This document shows positions 9,731 through 18,454 of a stretch of DNA of 64,000 bases, in pieces. The translations under genes were made by a program, and so were the position numbers. The notes beneath the pieces were generated by a model. It was not told the origin of the DNA. It searched no databases and worked only from the letters and a program-made list of their open reading frames with translations. The stretch is from the NCBI RefSeq assembly GCF_900637855.1, contig NZ_LR134440.1:372001-436000 (forward strand), in the 5' to 3' direction. Origin of the DNA: Neisseria animaloris (GTDB lineage Bacteria; Pseudomonadota; Gammaproteobacteria; Burkholderiales; Neisseriaceae). Every line of letters starts with the position of its first letter. The stretch's first letter is position 1.

Positions 9731-10264
9731 TTAAGTGTTCAACAGCCAATATTGTAAACCGGCCAAGGTTTTGCCGTCTGAAACTTGGTTGTTTTTCAAC
9801 GCCGCTTTCACTTCTTCGCGGCTCATCAGCACGGTTTCGGTAAATTCGTCGTCGTCGTTTTGCAAGGTGCTGCCTTCACGGACGCCTTCGGCTTGGTAGA
9901 GGTACATCAATTCGTCGCAAAAACCTGGTGCGGTGTAGAAAGTGTGCAACAGCTTAACGCTGTCGGCGGTGTAAGGCGTTTCTTCGGCCAGCTCGCGCAG
10001 GGCGCACACGGCGGGGTCTTCTCCGGTATCGAGCTTGCCTGCGGGCAGTTCGAGCAGGGCTTGGTCGCAGGCGTAGCGCCATTGGCGTACCAACACCACT
10101 TCGTCGTTGTCGGTTACGGCCAGCACGCAGGCGGCTCCGGGGTGGCGGATTACCACGCGCGTGCTTTCGTTGCCGTTGGGCAGGCGGATGGTGTCGCGGG
10201 CGATGTTGATGAACGTGCCTTGAAAAATCGGCTCGGAACTGAGTTGGGTTTCTTTCAAATCCAT
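9731..10264 (-). CDS. Nudix hydrolase, ADP-ribose pyrophosphatase-like
   Basis: Probably hydrolyses ADP-ribose or a related nucleoside diphosphate. The 177 residues have the ADP-ribose pyrophosphatase layout: VVIRHPGAACVLA, VRQWRYACDQALLELPAGKLD, then the Nudix box G-KLDTG-E-x7-REL-AEET, and a later FYTAPGFCDELMYLY. The box ends EETP where the consensus has EETG; the metal-binding RELxEE is kept. AAGGAATCATC before the ATG is a good ribosome site. It is 15 bases downstream of bioA on the same strand, so they are likely cotranscribed. Confidence 0.88.
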   Translation of the reverse strand: MDLKETQLSSEPIFQGTFINIARDTIRLPNGNESTRVVIRHPGAACVLAVTDNDEVVLVRQWRYACDQALLELPAGKLDTGEDPAVCALRELAEETPYTADSVKLLHTFYTAPGFCDELMYLYQAEGVREGSTLQNDDDEFTETVLMSREEVKAALKNNQVSDGKTLAGLQYWLLNT

Positions 10265-10279
10265 GATGATTCCTTGTTG

Positions 10280-11569
10280 TTATTGAAACAATTCTGTTTT
10301 TTGAACGGCCGCGCCAACGGTATCGGTAAGCCGTTGCAATTCGTGCGGGCGGATGATGTAAGGCGGCATCAGGTAAACCAGCTTGCCGAACGGCCGAATC
10401 CACACGCCTTGCTGCACGAAAAACTGCTGCATGGCCGCCATATTGACGGGGCGGCGGGTTTCGACCACGCCGACGGCGCCAATCATGCGCACGTCAGCCA
10501 CGTTTTCATGGGCGGCAAGCGGCGTTAAGGCCGTCTGAAAATGTGTTTCGATGGCAGCGACTTGCGTCTGCCATTCGTTGCGCTTGAGTATCTGCATGTT
10601 GGCTTCGGCCACGGCGCAGGCCAGCGGGTTACCCATAAAGGTGGGGCCGTGCATGAATACGCCCGCTTCGCCGCCGCACACGGTTTCGGCCACATGGCGG
10701 GTGGCGGCGATGGCGGAAAGCGTCATCATGCCGCCGGTGAGGGCTTTGCCTATGCACATGATATCGGGCTGAATGGCGGCGTATTCGCAGGCAAACAGCT
10801 TGCCCGTGCGCCCGAAGCCGGTGGCGATTTCGTCCAAAATCAATAAGATGCCGTATTCGTCGCACAGGGCGCGCACCTGTCGCAAATATTCGGGATGATA
10901 CACGCGCATACCGCCCGCGCCTTGCACTATGGGTTCGAGAATCACGGCGGCGATATCGTTGCGGTGTTGCGATAAAGCCGTCTGAAAAGCGGCGATGTCG
11001 TTTGGCTGCCATTTGCCGCCGAAACGGCTTTGCGGGGCGGGCACGAAGATGTGTTCGGGCAGGAAACGGCGGTAAAGATTGTGCATGGAGTTTACGGGGT
11101 CGCACACGCTCATGGCACCGAAAGTGTCGCCGTGATAACCGCGCTCGATGGTAAGAAATTTGCTTCGTGCTTCGCCCCGTGCATGCCAATATTGCAGAGC
11201 CATTTTCAAGGAAACTTCTACCGCCACCGAACCGGAATCCGCCAGAAAAATGCAGTCGAGATTTTCGGGCAGCATGGTTTTCAGGCTTTGACACAGGCGG
11301 ACAGCAGGCTCGTGGGTAATGCCGCCGAACATGATGTGCGGCATGGTGTCGAGCTGCTTGTGGGCAGCGGCAAGCAGTTCGGGATGATTGTAGCCGTGTT
11401 GCGCGCACCACCATGAAGACATGCCGTCTACCAGCTTGCGGCCGTCTGAAAGCGCTATGTACACGCCTTCGGTGCGGGCAACGGGATAGACGGGCAGCGG
11501 ATCGATTACCGAAGTATAAGGGTGCCAGATATGGCGGCGGTCGAAGTCTAAATCGGCGGAAGAAAGCAT
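10280..11569 (-). CDS. bioA: Adenosylmethionine-8-amino-7-oxononanoate aminotransferase BioA
   Basis: PLP enzyme that makes 7,8-diaminopelargonate in biotin synthesis, using S-adenosylmethionine as amino donor. The 429 residues match the family. Visible landmarks are WHPYTS at the N-terminus, SSWWCAQHGYNHPEL, DSGSVAVEVSLKMALQ, DEIATGFGRTGKLFACEYA and the PLP lysine in CIGKALTGG (Lys275). Several in-frame DUS copies are present (GRKLVDG and AFQTAL regions). No other bio genes are adjacent. It overlaps nothing; radC ends about 70 bases upstream, beyond a DUS-pair hairpin. Confidence 0.96.
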   Translation of the reverse strand: MLSSADLDFDRRHIWHPYTSVIDPLPVYPVARTEGVYIALSDGRKLVDGMSSWWCAQHGYNHPELLAAAHKQLDTMPHIMFGGITHEPAVRLCQSLKTMLPENLDCIFLADSGSVAVEVSLKMALQYWHARGEARSKFLTIERGYHGDTFGAMSVCDPVNSMHNLYRRFLPEHIFVPAPQSRFGGKWQPNDIAAFQTALSQHRNDIAAVILEPIVQGAGGMRVYHPEYLRQVRALCDEYGILLILDEIATGFGRTGKLFACEYAAIQPDIMCIGKALTGGMMTLSAIAATRHVAETVCGGEAGVFMHGPTFMGNPLACAVAEANMQILKRNEWQTQVAAIETHFQTALTPLAAHENVADVRMIGAVGVVETRRPVNMAAMQQFFVQQGVWIRPFGKLVYLMPPYIIRPHELQRLTDTVGAAVQKTELFQ

Positions 11570-11578
11570 GAAGGTTTG

Positions 11579-11628
11579 AGGCCGTCTGAAAAAAGAATGG
11601 CGGAATTATAACGCTTTTCAGACGGCCT
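11579..11628 (-). terminator. DUS-pair hairpin after radC
   Basis: AGGCCGTCTGAA (11579-11590) and TTCAGACGGCCT (11617-11628) form a stem with a 26-base loop between the radC stop and the bioA start. Confidence 0.6.
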
Positions 11629-11639
11629 TGAATGTGTCT

Positions 11640-12323
11640 CTACACCGCGCGCATCAAGCCGCGCTCCTGCAAAGACGTTACCCGGCGGGCGGTAACGATG
11701 AAATGGTCTAAAAGCGTGATGTCCACCAAATCCAGAGCCTGCGCCAACCTGTGCGTGAAAGCAATGTCGGCATCGGAAGGATCGGGCGAACCGCCGGGGT
11801 GGTTGTGGGCAATGATGATACTGCTGGCGTATTCGTCGAGCGCGAGTTTCACGATTTCGCGGGTGTAAACGGTGTTTTCGGCCACCGTGCCGCGCGATAA
11901 TTCGTGCAGGGCAATCAGTTGGTTTTGTTGATTCAGCAACAACGCCAAACTCACCTCTACCCGTTCGTGCGCCAAATGCAGGCGCAGAAAATCGGCAACG
12001 TCGCGCGGATTGTTCAACACGGCGGTTTCGCGCAACTCTTCGCCCAATATCCGCCGCCCGATTTCGCGCACCACGGCAAATTGCGTATAGCTCGCCAGCC
12101 CCATGCCTTTGTGCGCCGACAATGCTTTCACATCCGCACTCATCAACCGCCCCAAGCTGCCGAACTCGTTGAGCAGATGGCGCGCCAAATCCACCGCGCT
12201 CATGCCGCGCGTGCCCACCCGCAGCAACACCGCCAGCAATTCGGCATCGCTCAACGCACCCGCACCGCGCTCCAGCAGCTTTTCGCGCGGGCGTTCGCCT
12301 TCCGGCCATTGTTTGATACTCAT
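11640..12323 (-). CDS. radC: RadC family protein (JAB/MPN domain)
   Basis: Widespread bacterial protein with a JAMM metalloprotease-like domain; despite its name the role in DNA repair is doubtful. The 227 residues have an N-terminal helix-hairpin-helix-like region (ALSDAELLAVLLRVGTRG) and the metal site HNHPGGSPDPSDAD with His173, His175 and Asp186, matching H-x-H-x10-D. The core looks complete. It stands between grxD upstream and bioA downstream, with DUS pairs on both sides. Confidence 0.94.
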   Translation of the reverse strand: MSIKQWPEGERPREKLLERGAGALSDAELLAVLLRVGTRGMSAVDLARHLLNEFGSLGRLMSADVKALSAHKGMGLASYTQFAVVREIGRRILGEELRETAVLNNPRDVADFLRLHLAHERVEVSLALLLNQQNQLIALHELSRGTVAENTVYTREIVKLALDEYASSIIIAHNHPGGSPDPSDADIAFTHRLAQALDLVDITLLDHFIVTARRVTSLQERGLMRAV

Positions 12324-12390
12324 GTAAGGTTTTCCCGTTTCGTTATGAAATAATCATAGCATTGATAGTTTTAAAAGAGAACGATAAAAA

Positions 12391-12426
12391 AGAGGCCGTC
12401 TGAAATTTCTTTTTCAGACGGCCTCT
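12391..12426 (-). terminator. grxD terminator (inverted DUS pair)
   Basis: AGAGGCCGTCTGAAA (12391-12405) pairs with TTTCAGACGGCCTCT (12412-12426), a 15-bp stem and 6-base loop. It lies just after the grxD stop. Confidence 0.75.
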
Positions 12427-12447
12427 TTATGAAAGGCTGCTGCCGGA

Positions 12448-12756
12448 TCAAACTTTCAATGCTTCTTGCAGTTCGCCGGCTTCGTACATTTCCATCATGA
12501 TGTCGGAACCGCCCAAGAATTCGCCGTTAACATACAGTTGGGGAATGGTCGGCCAGTTGCTGTATTCTTTAATGCCTTGGCGCACGGCATCGTTTTCCAA
12601 AACGTTTACGGTAACGAAGTCTTCGCAACCGGCAGCCTGCAACAATTGCACGGCACGCGAAGAAAAACCGCATTGCGGAAACTGCTTGGTGCCTTTCATA
12701 AACAGCACGACGCGGTGGGTGGTAACAACTTCTTTGATTTGCTCTTGAATGCTCAT
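12448..12756 (-). CDS. grxD: Monothiol glutaredoxin (Grx4 type)
   Basis: Cytosolic protein that carries and delivers iron-sulfur clusters with glutathione. The 102 residues contain the diagnostic CGFS active site (Cys29-Ser32) in QFPQCGFSSRAVQ, the WPTIPQLYVNGEFLGGSD glutathione-binding stretch and a typical DIMMEMYEAGELQ ending. AGGAACCCAC before the ATG is a strong ribosome site. It lies 34 bases downstream of the rRNA methyltransferase gene and may be cotranscribed with it. Confidence 0.96.
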   Translation of the reverse strand: MSIQEQIKEVVTTHRVVLFMKGTKQFPQCGFSSRAVQLLQAAGCEDFVTVNVLENDAVRQGIKEYSNWPTIPQLYVNGEFLGGSDIMMEMYEAGELQEALKV

Positions 12757-12790
12757 GTGGGTTCCTGTGAATAAAAAGTTGGGAATATGG

Positions 12791-14050
12791 TCAATTTTTG
12801 CGTTCCAGCACGGCGGCGAAAAAGCCGTCAGTTTGATGCTTGGCCGAATCCAGCCGTAAGTATACGCCTGTATCGAGCGGAATTTTATAGCTACTTAGCA
12901 GCGCAGCGCAATCGACGGCGTGCCAATCGGGATGGCTATCTAAAAAACGCTGCACCTGCATTTCGTTTTCTTCGGGCAGAATGCTGCAAGTGGCGTAAAC
13001 CAAACGGCCTTTTTCATGAACCAGCTTGGCGGCTTCAGCCAAAATGGATGCTTGCTGCTGTTGCAAGGAGGCAAGGGTTTCGGGCGATTGGCGGTATTTC
13101 AGATCGGGGTTGCGGCGCAATGTGCCCAAACCGGAGCAGGGCGCATCTACCAGCACACGGTCGGCTTTGCCGTAAAGCCTGCCGATGCGCGGGTCGGTTT
13201 CACTGCTGATGCGCTCGGGATGGATGTTGGTCAAGCCGGCACGCACCATGCGCGGTTTAAGATTGGCGAGGCGCTTTTCGGCGATATCGAAAGCATAAAT
13301 GCGGCCTTTGTTGGCCATCATTGCGCCAACGGCTAAAGTTTTGCCGCCCGCTCCGGCGCAGAAATCTACCACGATTTCACCACGTTTCGCACCGAGCAAT
13401 AAAGCCAAAAGCTGGCTGCCTTCGTCTTGCACCTCCAGAGTGCCGTCGAGAAAGCGTGGGTGTTTGTTGAGGGCTATTTTTTCTTTGAAGCGGATGCCCC
13501 ACGGCGAATACGGCGTGGCTTCCGCATCAAGCTGTTCCGACTGCAATTCGGCCAGCACTTTATCGCGCTTGTTTTTTAAGGTGTTGACCCGGACATCCAG
13601 CGGCGCGGGTTGGTTGACGCTGCGTCCGAAGGCGAGGATGTCGGCTTCGCCGTAATGTTTTTGCAGCGTGCCGATCAACCAATCGGGCAGTTCGGAAGCG
13701 GTATCGAGGCCGTCTGAAAACTCAGTTTTACGGGCTTTTAAATTGCTTAAAAACTCGGTTTCTTCTTCGTCGAGCCAATCTTTAATACTGTTGATACTTA
13801 CGCTGCGTCCAAGCACTAATGCGGCCAAAGCCGCTTTGCGCGGTTGTGCGTGGGGGCGGCGCAGGGCGGCGGAGATTTTTTGAACATGGCGTAAGGCGGC
13901 AAAGGCCGTTTCGGCGATTTCGTGGCGGTCTTGCCGGCCTAATTTTTTATGTTCTCGAAAATAGGCGGAAAGCACGGCATCGGCGGGTTGCTTGAAAGTG
14001 AGCATATCGGCCAATACGGTAGCGGTGTGTTCGAGTTGGATCGGGGTCAT
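12791..14050 (-). CDS. RsmB/NOP-family RNA (cytosine-5)-methyltransferase
   Basis: S-adenosylmethionine-dependent enzyme that methylates C5 of a cytosine in rRNA. The 419 residues start with a helical NusB-like region (about 1-130), then the Rossmann methylase with VVDFCAGAGGKTLA (motif I, about 227-240), the catalytic PCSGLGT (Cys305) and the second cysteine in ATCSILPEE (Cys355). The architecture resembles RsmB, which modifies 16S C967, but the protein is not next to fmt or def and its N-terminal region is divergent, so I give no symbol. An in-frame DUS encodes FSDGLD near residue 111. Confidence 0.92.
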   Translation of the reverse strand: MTPIQLEHTATVLADMLTFKQPADAVLSAYFREHKKLGRQDRHEIAETAFAALRHVQKISAALRRPHAQPRKAALAALVLGRSVSINSIKDWLDEEETEFLSNLKARKTEFSDGLDTASELPDWLIGTLQKHYGEADILAFGRSVNQPAPLDVRVNTLKNKRDKVLAELQSEQLDAEATPYSPWGIRFKEKIALNKHPRFLDGTLEVQDEGSQLLALLLGAKRGEIVVDFCAGAGGKTLAVGAMMANKGRIYAFDIAEKRLANLKPRMVRAGLTNIHPERISSETDPRIGRLYGKADRVLVDAPCSGLGTLRRNPDLKYRQSPETLASLQQQQASILAEAAKLVHEKGRLVYATCSILPEENEMQVQRFLDSHPDWHAVDCAALLSSYKIPLDTGVYLRLDSAKHQTDGFFAAVLERKN

Positions 14051-14278
14051 GGTCGGTTATCTGATACGGTAACGGCGGAGATTATACGCGATAATGTGAT
14101 GGCGGTATGCAGGGCCGCCGTGCACTTCGGCCGTCTGAAACAATCACAGGGGTGTATTTGTCGCGCCCGTTTGAATGATGTCGGGAATTTTTTCTGAAAC
14201 AACCACTCTTAATCCTAATTTTCAGCTAATAACGATGATATAACATCATTAAAAATACTTTTAAAAAGGATAAGGGAG

Positions 14279-14827
14279 ATGGATGTATTGCATGAATTAA
14301 ACAAGTATTTGTTTATGATGATCAATGAGGATGAAGACGCATATTTGCACAGCATTTATTTTGCTATTTTTTCCGCCGAATATCTAATTGTTTGGTTCTT
14401 TTTTATTTTATTCATATACTTAGTTACAAAACATAAAAACAATAAACGTGTCTGGTTAAGCATAGTTTTCAGTATTGTTATCGGTGTTGTCATCACTTAT
14501 CTGATTAGAAAAGGTTGGTATCATCCCCGCCCGTTTTTATTGCAGTTGGGCACGAATTTTCTGCCTCACGATGCTTCGTCGTCGTTTCCGAGCAAGCACC
14601 TGACGAGTGTTTTTGCTACCTTAGCCGGCTTACTGGCATTGAAGCAGACACGTGCTCTAGGGTTATTGGTTTTACCGATTGTTTTGACTATTGCATGGTC
14701 ACGGATTTATTTGGGTGTGCATTGGCCGTTGGATATTTTAGGGGCTTTACTGATTGGAATAGTAGCGGCGGTATTGAGCAAATATATGGTTTACAAGGGC
14801 ATACATTTGGCAGAATCGAAGTATTGA
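14279..14827 (+). CDS. PAP2-family membrane phosphatase
   Basis: Integral membrane lipid phosphatase of the type 2 phosphatidate phosphatase superfamily; relatives act on undecaprenyl diphosphate (BcrC type) or phosphatidylglycerol phosphate. The 182 residues have about five membrane segments and the three motifs: RKGWYHPRP (77-85, with Arg where the first Lys of KX6RP is usual), SFPSKH (102-107) and SRIYLGVHWPLD (141-152). The BcrC-like short form suggests undecaprenyl diphosphate recycling, but the substrate is inferred. AAGGA eight bases upstream supports the ATG. A DUS-pair terminator follows. Confidence 0.87.
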   Translation: MDVLHELNKYLFMMINEDEDAYLHSIYFAIFSAEYLIVWFFFILFIYLVTKHKNNKRVWLSIVFSIVIGVVITYLIRKGWYHPRPFLLQLGTNFLPHDASSSFPSKHLTSVFATLAGLLALKQTRALGLLVLPIVLTIAWSRIYLGVHWPLDILGALLIGIVAAVLSKYMVYKGIHLAESKY

Positions 14828-14833
14828 ATTTCA

Positions 14834-14866
14834 AGAGGCCGTCTGAAAAGTTTTCAGACGGCCTCT
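14834..14866. terminator. DUS-pair terminator between PAP2 gene and hslR
   Basis: GAGGCCGTCTGAAAA (14835-14849) pairs with TTTTCAGACGGCCTC (14851-14865), followed by TTTTT. It lies between convergent genes and can act on both. Confidence 0.8.
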
Positions 14867-14882
14867 TTTTCTATACCTGCAT

Positions 14883-15284
14883 CTACCAATCTCCGCGTTT
14901 CAGTTTTTCAATCTGGCGGCGGTCGCGTTTGGTCGGCCTGCCTTCGGGATAAGCGGCTGTGATGCGGCTGGCTTGGTCGAGCAATTTTTGTTCTTCCCGC
15001 AGGGCAGCGGTTTTCATATCTTCTTCATACAGCATACGCGCTTCGGGGGCCGGACGGCGTTGGTGGTTGAGGGCAACCACTTTGATTTTGTAGGGCAGGG
15101 AATTGAGCGTTAAATCTACAGTGTCGCCGGCGGAAATATTTTTGCTGTTTTTTACTTTGGCACCGTTTACCTGCACTCGTCCGAGCTCAATGTGCTTTTG
15201 GGCCAGCGCGCGTGTTTTGAAAAAACGGGCGGCCCATAACCATTTATCAAGGCGCATGGTGTTGTTGTCATTGCTGTTTTTCAT
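14883..15284 (-). CDS. hslR: S4-domain RNA-binding protein, Hsp15
   Basis: Heat-shock protein that binds 50S subunits carrying a stalled nascent chain and helps recycle them. The S4 domain is clear: MRLDKWLWAARFFKTRALAQKHIELGRVQVNG. The C-terminus is a basic tail (RPTKRDRRQIEKLKRGDW). From ATG 15284 (MKNSNDNNTMRLDKW) the length is 133 residues, equal to E. coli Hsp15. The frame is open further upstream, but that part has no family resemblance. Upstream is a 217-base spacer shared with divergent accA. Confidence 0.92.
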   Translation of the reverse strand: MKNSNDNNTMRLDKWLWAARFFKTRALAQKHIELGRVQVNGAKVKNSKNISAGDTVDLTLNSLPYKIKVVALNHQRRPAPEARMLYEEDMKTAALREEQKLLDQASRITAAYPEGRPTKRDRRQIEKLKRGDW

Positions 15285-15501
15285 ATTTAAACCGCGTGAT
15301 TGAACTGTTTTGCAGTTTAGCATAAGATACAGAGTGCTGCGCATTAGTATGCATGCACTAAAAGTATGGTTAACGAGAAGCAGAGTGGCAGGGCGCGGCT
15401 ATCGATTCTTGCCGGCATGTGAAAACATGCTGCCAAAACAGCCATCTTCGCGTATGATTACATTCTGATTCTTCTATTTTAATAATAAGAGCTTTACTCA
15501 T

Positions 15502-16461
15502 ATGAAACCCGTTTTTCTGGATTTTGAACAGCCTATCGCCGAATTAACCAAAAAAATCGACGAGTTGCGTTTTGTACAAGGTGAATCCGCCGTCGATATT
15601 GCAGATGAAATCGCCCGCCTGCAAAAGAAAAGCACCGAATTAACCAAGTCGATTTTCAACAAACTCACTCCCGCACAAGTATCGCAAGTATCACGCCACC
15701 CCCAGCGGCCTTATACGCTGGATTACATCAACGCCATTTTTACCGATTTTGAAGAACTGCACGGTGACCGCCACTACGCCGACGATCATGCGATTGTGGG
15801 CGGTTTGGCGCGTTTCAACGGCAGGAGCGTTGTGGTTATCGGCCATCAGAAAGGCCGCGATACCAAAGAGAAAATTCTCCGCAATTTCGGCATGCCGCGC
15901 CCGGAAGGTTATCGTAAAGCCTTACGTTTGATGCGGACTGCCGAAAAATTCCAATTGCCGGTAATGACGTTTATCGATACCCCGGGTGCCTATCCCGGTA
16001 TCGGAGCGGAGGAACGCGGGCAGTCGGAAGCAATCGGCCGCAACCTTTATGAGCTTACCCGCCTGCACGTGCCGGTATTGTGTACCATCATCGGCGAAGG
16101 CGGTTCCGGTGGTGCATTGGCGATTGCCGTGGGCGATTATGTGAACATGCTGCAATATTCCACTTATTCGGTTATTTCTCCCGAAGGCTGTGCTTCTATT
16201 TTGTGGAAGACCGCAGAGAAAGCAGCCGATGCCGCCCAAGCATTGGGCATTACCGCCAAGCGTTTGGCCGATTTGAACTTGATTGACCGTGTAATCGAGG
16301 AACCTTTGGGCGGCGCGCACCGTGATCATGCCGAAATTGCCAAGCGCGTAAAAGAAGTGTTGGCAGAACAATTGCGGGAAGCGGAAAGCATGCCGATGGC
16401 CGATTTGCTGACACGCCGTTTCGACCGAACCATGGCTTATGGTGAGTTTGTCGAGAAGTAA
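15502..16461 (+). CDS. accA: Acetyl-CoA carboxylase carboxyltransferase subunit alpha AccA
   Basis: With AccD forms the carboxyltransferase that moves CO2 from biotin to acetyl-CoA, making malonyl-CoA for fatty acids and, here, for polyene synthesis encoded next door. The 319 residues show [19 protein letters not shown] at the start, [51 protein letters not shown] and the [11 protein letters not shown] oxyanion loop. It is transcribed alone, just upstream of the first aryl polyene block and on the same strand. Confidence 0.97.
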   Translation: MKPVFLDFEQPIAELTKKIDELRFVQGESAVDIADEIARLQKKSTELTKSIFNKLTPAQVSQVSRHPQRPYTLDYINAIFTDFEELHGDRHYADDHAIVGGLARFNGRSVVVIGHQKGRDTKEKILRNFGMPRPEGYRKALRLMRTAEKFQLPVMTFIDTPGAYPGIGAEERGQSEAIGRNLYELTRLHVPVLCTIIGEGGSGGALAIAVGDYVNMLQYSTYSVISPEGCASILWKTAEKAADAAQALGITAKRLADLNLIDRVIEEPLGGAHRDHAEIAKRVKEVLAEQLREAESMPMADLLTRRFDRTMAYGEFVEK

Positions 16462-16490
16462 CCATATCGCCTTAGCGTGCAGATAATCTG

Positions 16491-16523
16491 AAAGAGCAGG
16501 CATTGTGTCTGCTCTTTGTTTTT
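16491..16523 (+). terminator. accA terminator
   Basis: AAAGAGCAG (16491-16499) pairs with CTGCTCTTT (16509-16517), followed by GTTTTTT and then a DUS. A standard rho-independent hairpin 30 bases after the accA stop. Confidence 0.75.
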
Positions 16524-16638
16524 TCAGACGGCCTGAACTTTGTATCGGCGGCTATAAAACATCTGTCGTGATCTGCCATGCACCGAATGTTCGTTTTTTC
16601 GGTTACATTGTTTGCATCAGCTATATTTCCCGCTTTTT

Positions 16639-16667
16639 TCGCTACGGCACAAATTCTCGGTTACAAT
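16639..16667 (+). promoter_or_regulatory. Possible promoter of the first aryl polyene block
   Basis: TACAAT at 16662-16667 is a good -10 hexamer 32 bases before the ATG of the first gene. The -35 region (TTTTTTCGCTA, about 16633-16644) is weak. It follows the accA terminator, so a promoter is needed here. Confidence 0.4.
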
Positions 16668-16698
16668 ATCAGAGTTTGCCGTTGCCGTTGATTAAGCT

Positions 16699-17199
16699 AT
16701 GAAATTCAAAATATTTGCGCCGCTGTTTACCGCTTTTCTGCTGGTTGCCTGTTCAACCTCAAGCAGCTTGCCCGTGCCGCAAGTTCTGCCTGTTTTTCAG
16801 GCAGAGGATACGCGTTGGTTCAAGCTGGAGCAGACGGATGCGGACGGCACGGTTATCCAAACCAGTTTGCTGGCCGTGCAGCCTGAAAAAGATATGCTGC
16901 GTTTCGTGCAAACCGATGCGTTGGGCGCGCCCGTTTCCCGCCAAACCGTAAGCAAGAGGGGATGGCGCAACGACGGCTTTGTCACTCCGAATAGCAGTTC
17001 ACGCCGTTTATTTGCCGCCATGCTGCCCCTGCTGGACGGTAATGACAAAATTTATCCGCAACAGCAAACGAAAAAGCAAGGCGGGGCGACGGTTTACTTC
17101 GACCGTAACCAAGAGTTGTGGCGCTGTGAAGTTTCAGACGGCCTCATTAAGATTACTTTCCCAGACCGGACGGGCTGGCGTATTACCCCGTTAGAATAA
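16699..17199 (+). CDS. Aryl polyene cluster lipoprotein (DUF3261-like)
   Basis: A 166-residue lipoprotein precursor with lipobox LVAC (Cys18) after a short hydrophobic leader. The mature part (FQAEDTRWFKLEQTDADG, LRFVQTDALGAPVSRQ, YFDRNQELWRCEV) resembles the DUF3261 lipoprotein found beside ketosynthases in aryl polyene clusters, where it occupies the ApeN position and is thought to act in moving the finished lipid to the outer membrane. Its stop is one base before the next ketosynthase ATG. An in-frame DUS encodes VSDGLIK near the end. The role is inferred from context. Confidence 0.75.
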   Translation: MKFKIFAPLFTAFLLVACSTSSSLPVPQVLPVFQAEDTRWFKLEQTDADGTVIQTSLLAVQPEKDMLRFVQTDALGAPVSRQTVSKRGWRNDGFVTPNSSSRRLFAAMLPLLDGNDKIYPQQQTKKQGGATVYFDRNQELWRCEVSDGLIKITFPDRTGWRITPLE

Positions 17200-17200
17200 T

Positions 17201-18409
17201 ATGAAAGCCAATGTTTACCTCACTACTCCGGCTATTGTCAGCGCATTGGGCAGTGGTTTGCAGCATCATATCGACGCACTTTTAAACCCTGCCGACGAAT
17301 CACCGTTAACTTTTTCCGATCAGTGGGTTAAGAATAAAAACCGTGCTTTCGGAGTGGTACATGAAACTTTGCGTGCATTTCCCGAATCCTTACCCGATGT
17401 TCACCGCGGGCGCGACAATCAATTGCTTTGGCATGCGCTGGAGCAGATTGAAAATGATATTTATGCGGCAATCGAGCGGTTCGGCGCGGAACGTATCGCG
17501 GTGGTGATGGGCACTTCCACCAGCGGGGTAGATGAAAACCTGACCATGTTTCAAAGGGTGGCCGAAGGAGGTGCATGGGGGGAAATTCCCTTCAACCAAG
17601 AACAGCAAACCCTGTCCGCACCGGCCGATTTGGTTGCGGAAGTATATGGTTTGAAAAATTTTTGCTATGTGGTTTCTACCGCATGCACTTCGGGTGCAAG
17701 GGCTTTAATCAGCGCGGCACGTTTGCTGCGTGCCGGTTTGTGCGATGCGGTCGTTTGCGGTGGAGTCGATACGCTGTCGCCTTTGACCATCAACGGTTTT
17801 GCTTCGCTGGAAGTGCTTTCAGACGGCCTCGCCAATCCGTTTTCCGCCAACCGCAACGGCATCAATATCGGTGAAGCCGCTGCTGTTTTCATCATGACAC
17901 GGGAGGCGGATTTCGGTGAAAGCCTGCCTTTGCTCGGCTACGGAGCCAGCAGCGATGCGCATCATATGTCTTCGCCGCGCCCCGACGGTTTGGGAGCCAT
18001 TCAAGCCTTTCAGACGGCCTTAAACCATGCCCGGATGCCGTCTGAAAACATCGGCTGGATCAACCTTCACGGCACGGGCACGCTACATAACGACAGCATG
18101 GAAAGCATTGCCGTGCATCAAGTGTTCGGCAGCCGAACCCCGTGCACTTCTACTAAACCGCAAACCGGCCATACGCTCGGTGCGGCAGGGGCGGTTGAAG
18201 CCGCTTTTTTATGGGGCATCGTCAGCCGCCGTTGCAATCCCGAAGGCAAACTGCCTCCGCAACTGTGGGACGGTGTGCACGATACCGGCTTGCCTGCCAT
18301 CGGTTTAACCGACCGAAACAGCCGTTGGCCGCATGAAAAACGAATCGGTGCAAGCTCATCGTTTGCTTTCGGCGGCAGCAATGCGGTTATCGTTATCGGC
18401 GAAGAATAG
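17201..18409 (+). CDS. apeO: Aryl polyene beta-ketoacyl-ACP synthase (ApeO-like)
   Basis: Condensing enzyme that adds two-carbon units to an ACP-bound aryl polyene chain. The 402 residues keep the FabF-type triad: Cys162 in STACTSGA, His290 in NLHGTGT and His324 in QTGHTLGAAGA, so it is catalytically competent. In characterised clusters ApeO pairs with the half-ketosynthase ApeC, whose gene here is about 32 kb away at 49732. Three DUS copies are in the reading frame (VLSDGLAN, FQTALN, MPSENIG), and a fourth overlaps the stop codon. It is cotranscribed with the lipoprotein upstream and the dehydratase downstream. Confidence 0.88.
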   Translation: MKANVYLTTPAIVSALGSGLQHHIDALLNPADESPLTFSDQWVKNKNRAFGVVHETLRAFPESLPDVHRGRDNQLLWHALEQIENDIYAAIERFGAERIAVVMGTSTSGVDENLTMFQRVAEGGAWGEIPFNQEQQTLSAPADLVAEVYGLKNFCYVVSTACTSGARALISAARLLRAGLCDAVVCGGVDTLSPLTINGFASLEVLSDGLANPFSANRNGINIGEAAAVFIMTREADFGESLPLLGYGASSDAHHMSSPRPDGLGAIQAFQTALNHARMPSENIGWINLHGTGTLHNDSMESIAVHQVFGSRTPCTSTKPQTGHTLGAAGAVEAAFLWGIVSRRCNPEGKLPPQLWDGVHDTGLPAIGLTDRNSRWPHEKRIGASSSFAFGGSNAVIVIGEE

Positions 18410-18454
18410 GCCGTCTGAAATATGCCGCAATTAGATAAAATCAAAGAGGATATT

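Noticed and set aside
10629..11414. Arg/His-rich open frame within bioA
   Set aside because: It is a shadow frame of bioA; its composition is that of an out-of-frame translation of GC-rich coding DNA.
15413..15434. Short hairpin GGCATGT-GAAA-ACATGC upstream of accA as a terminator or riboswitch
   Set aside because: Too short, no T-tract on either strand and no ligand-binding architecture.
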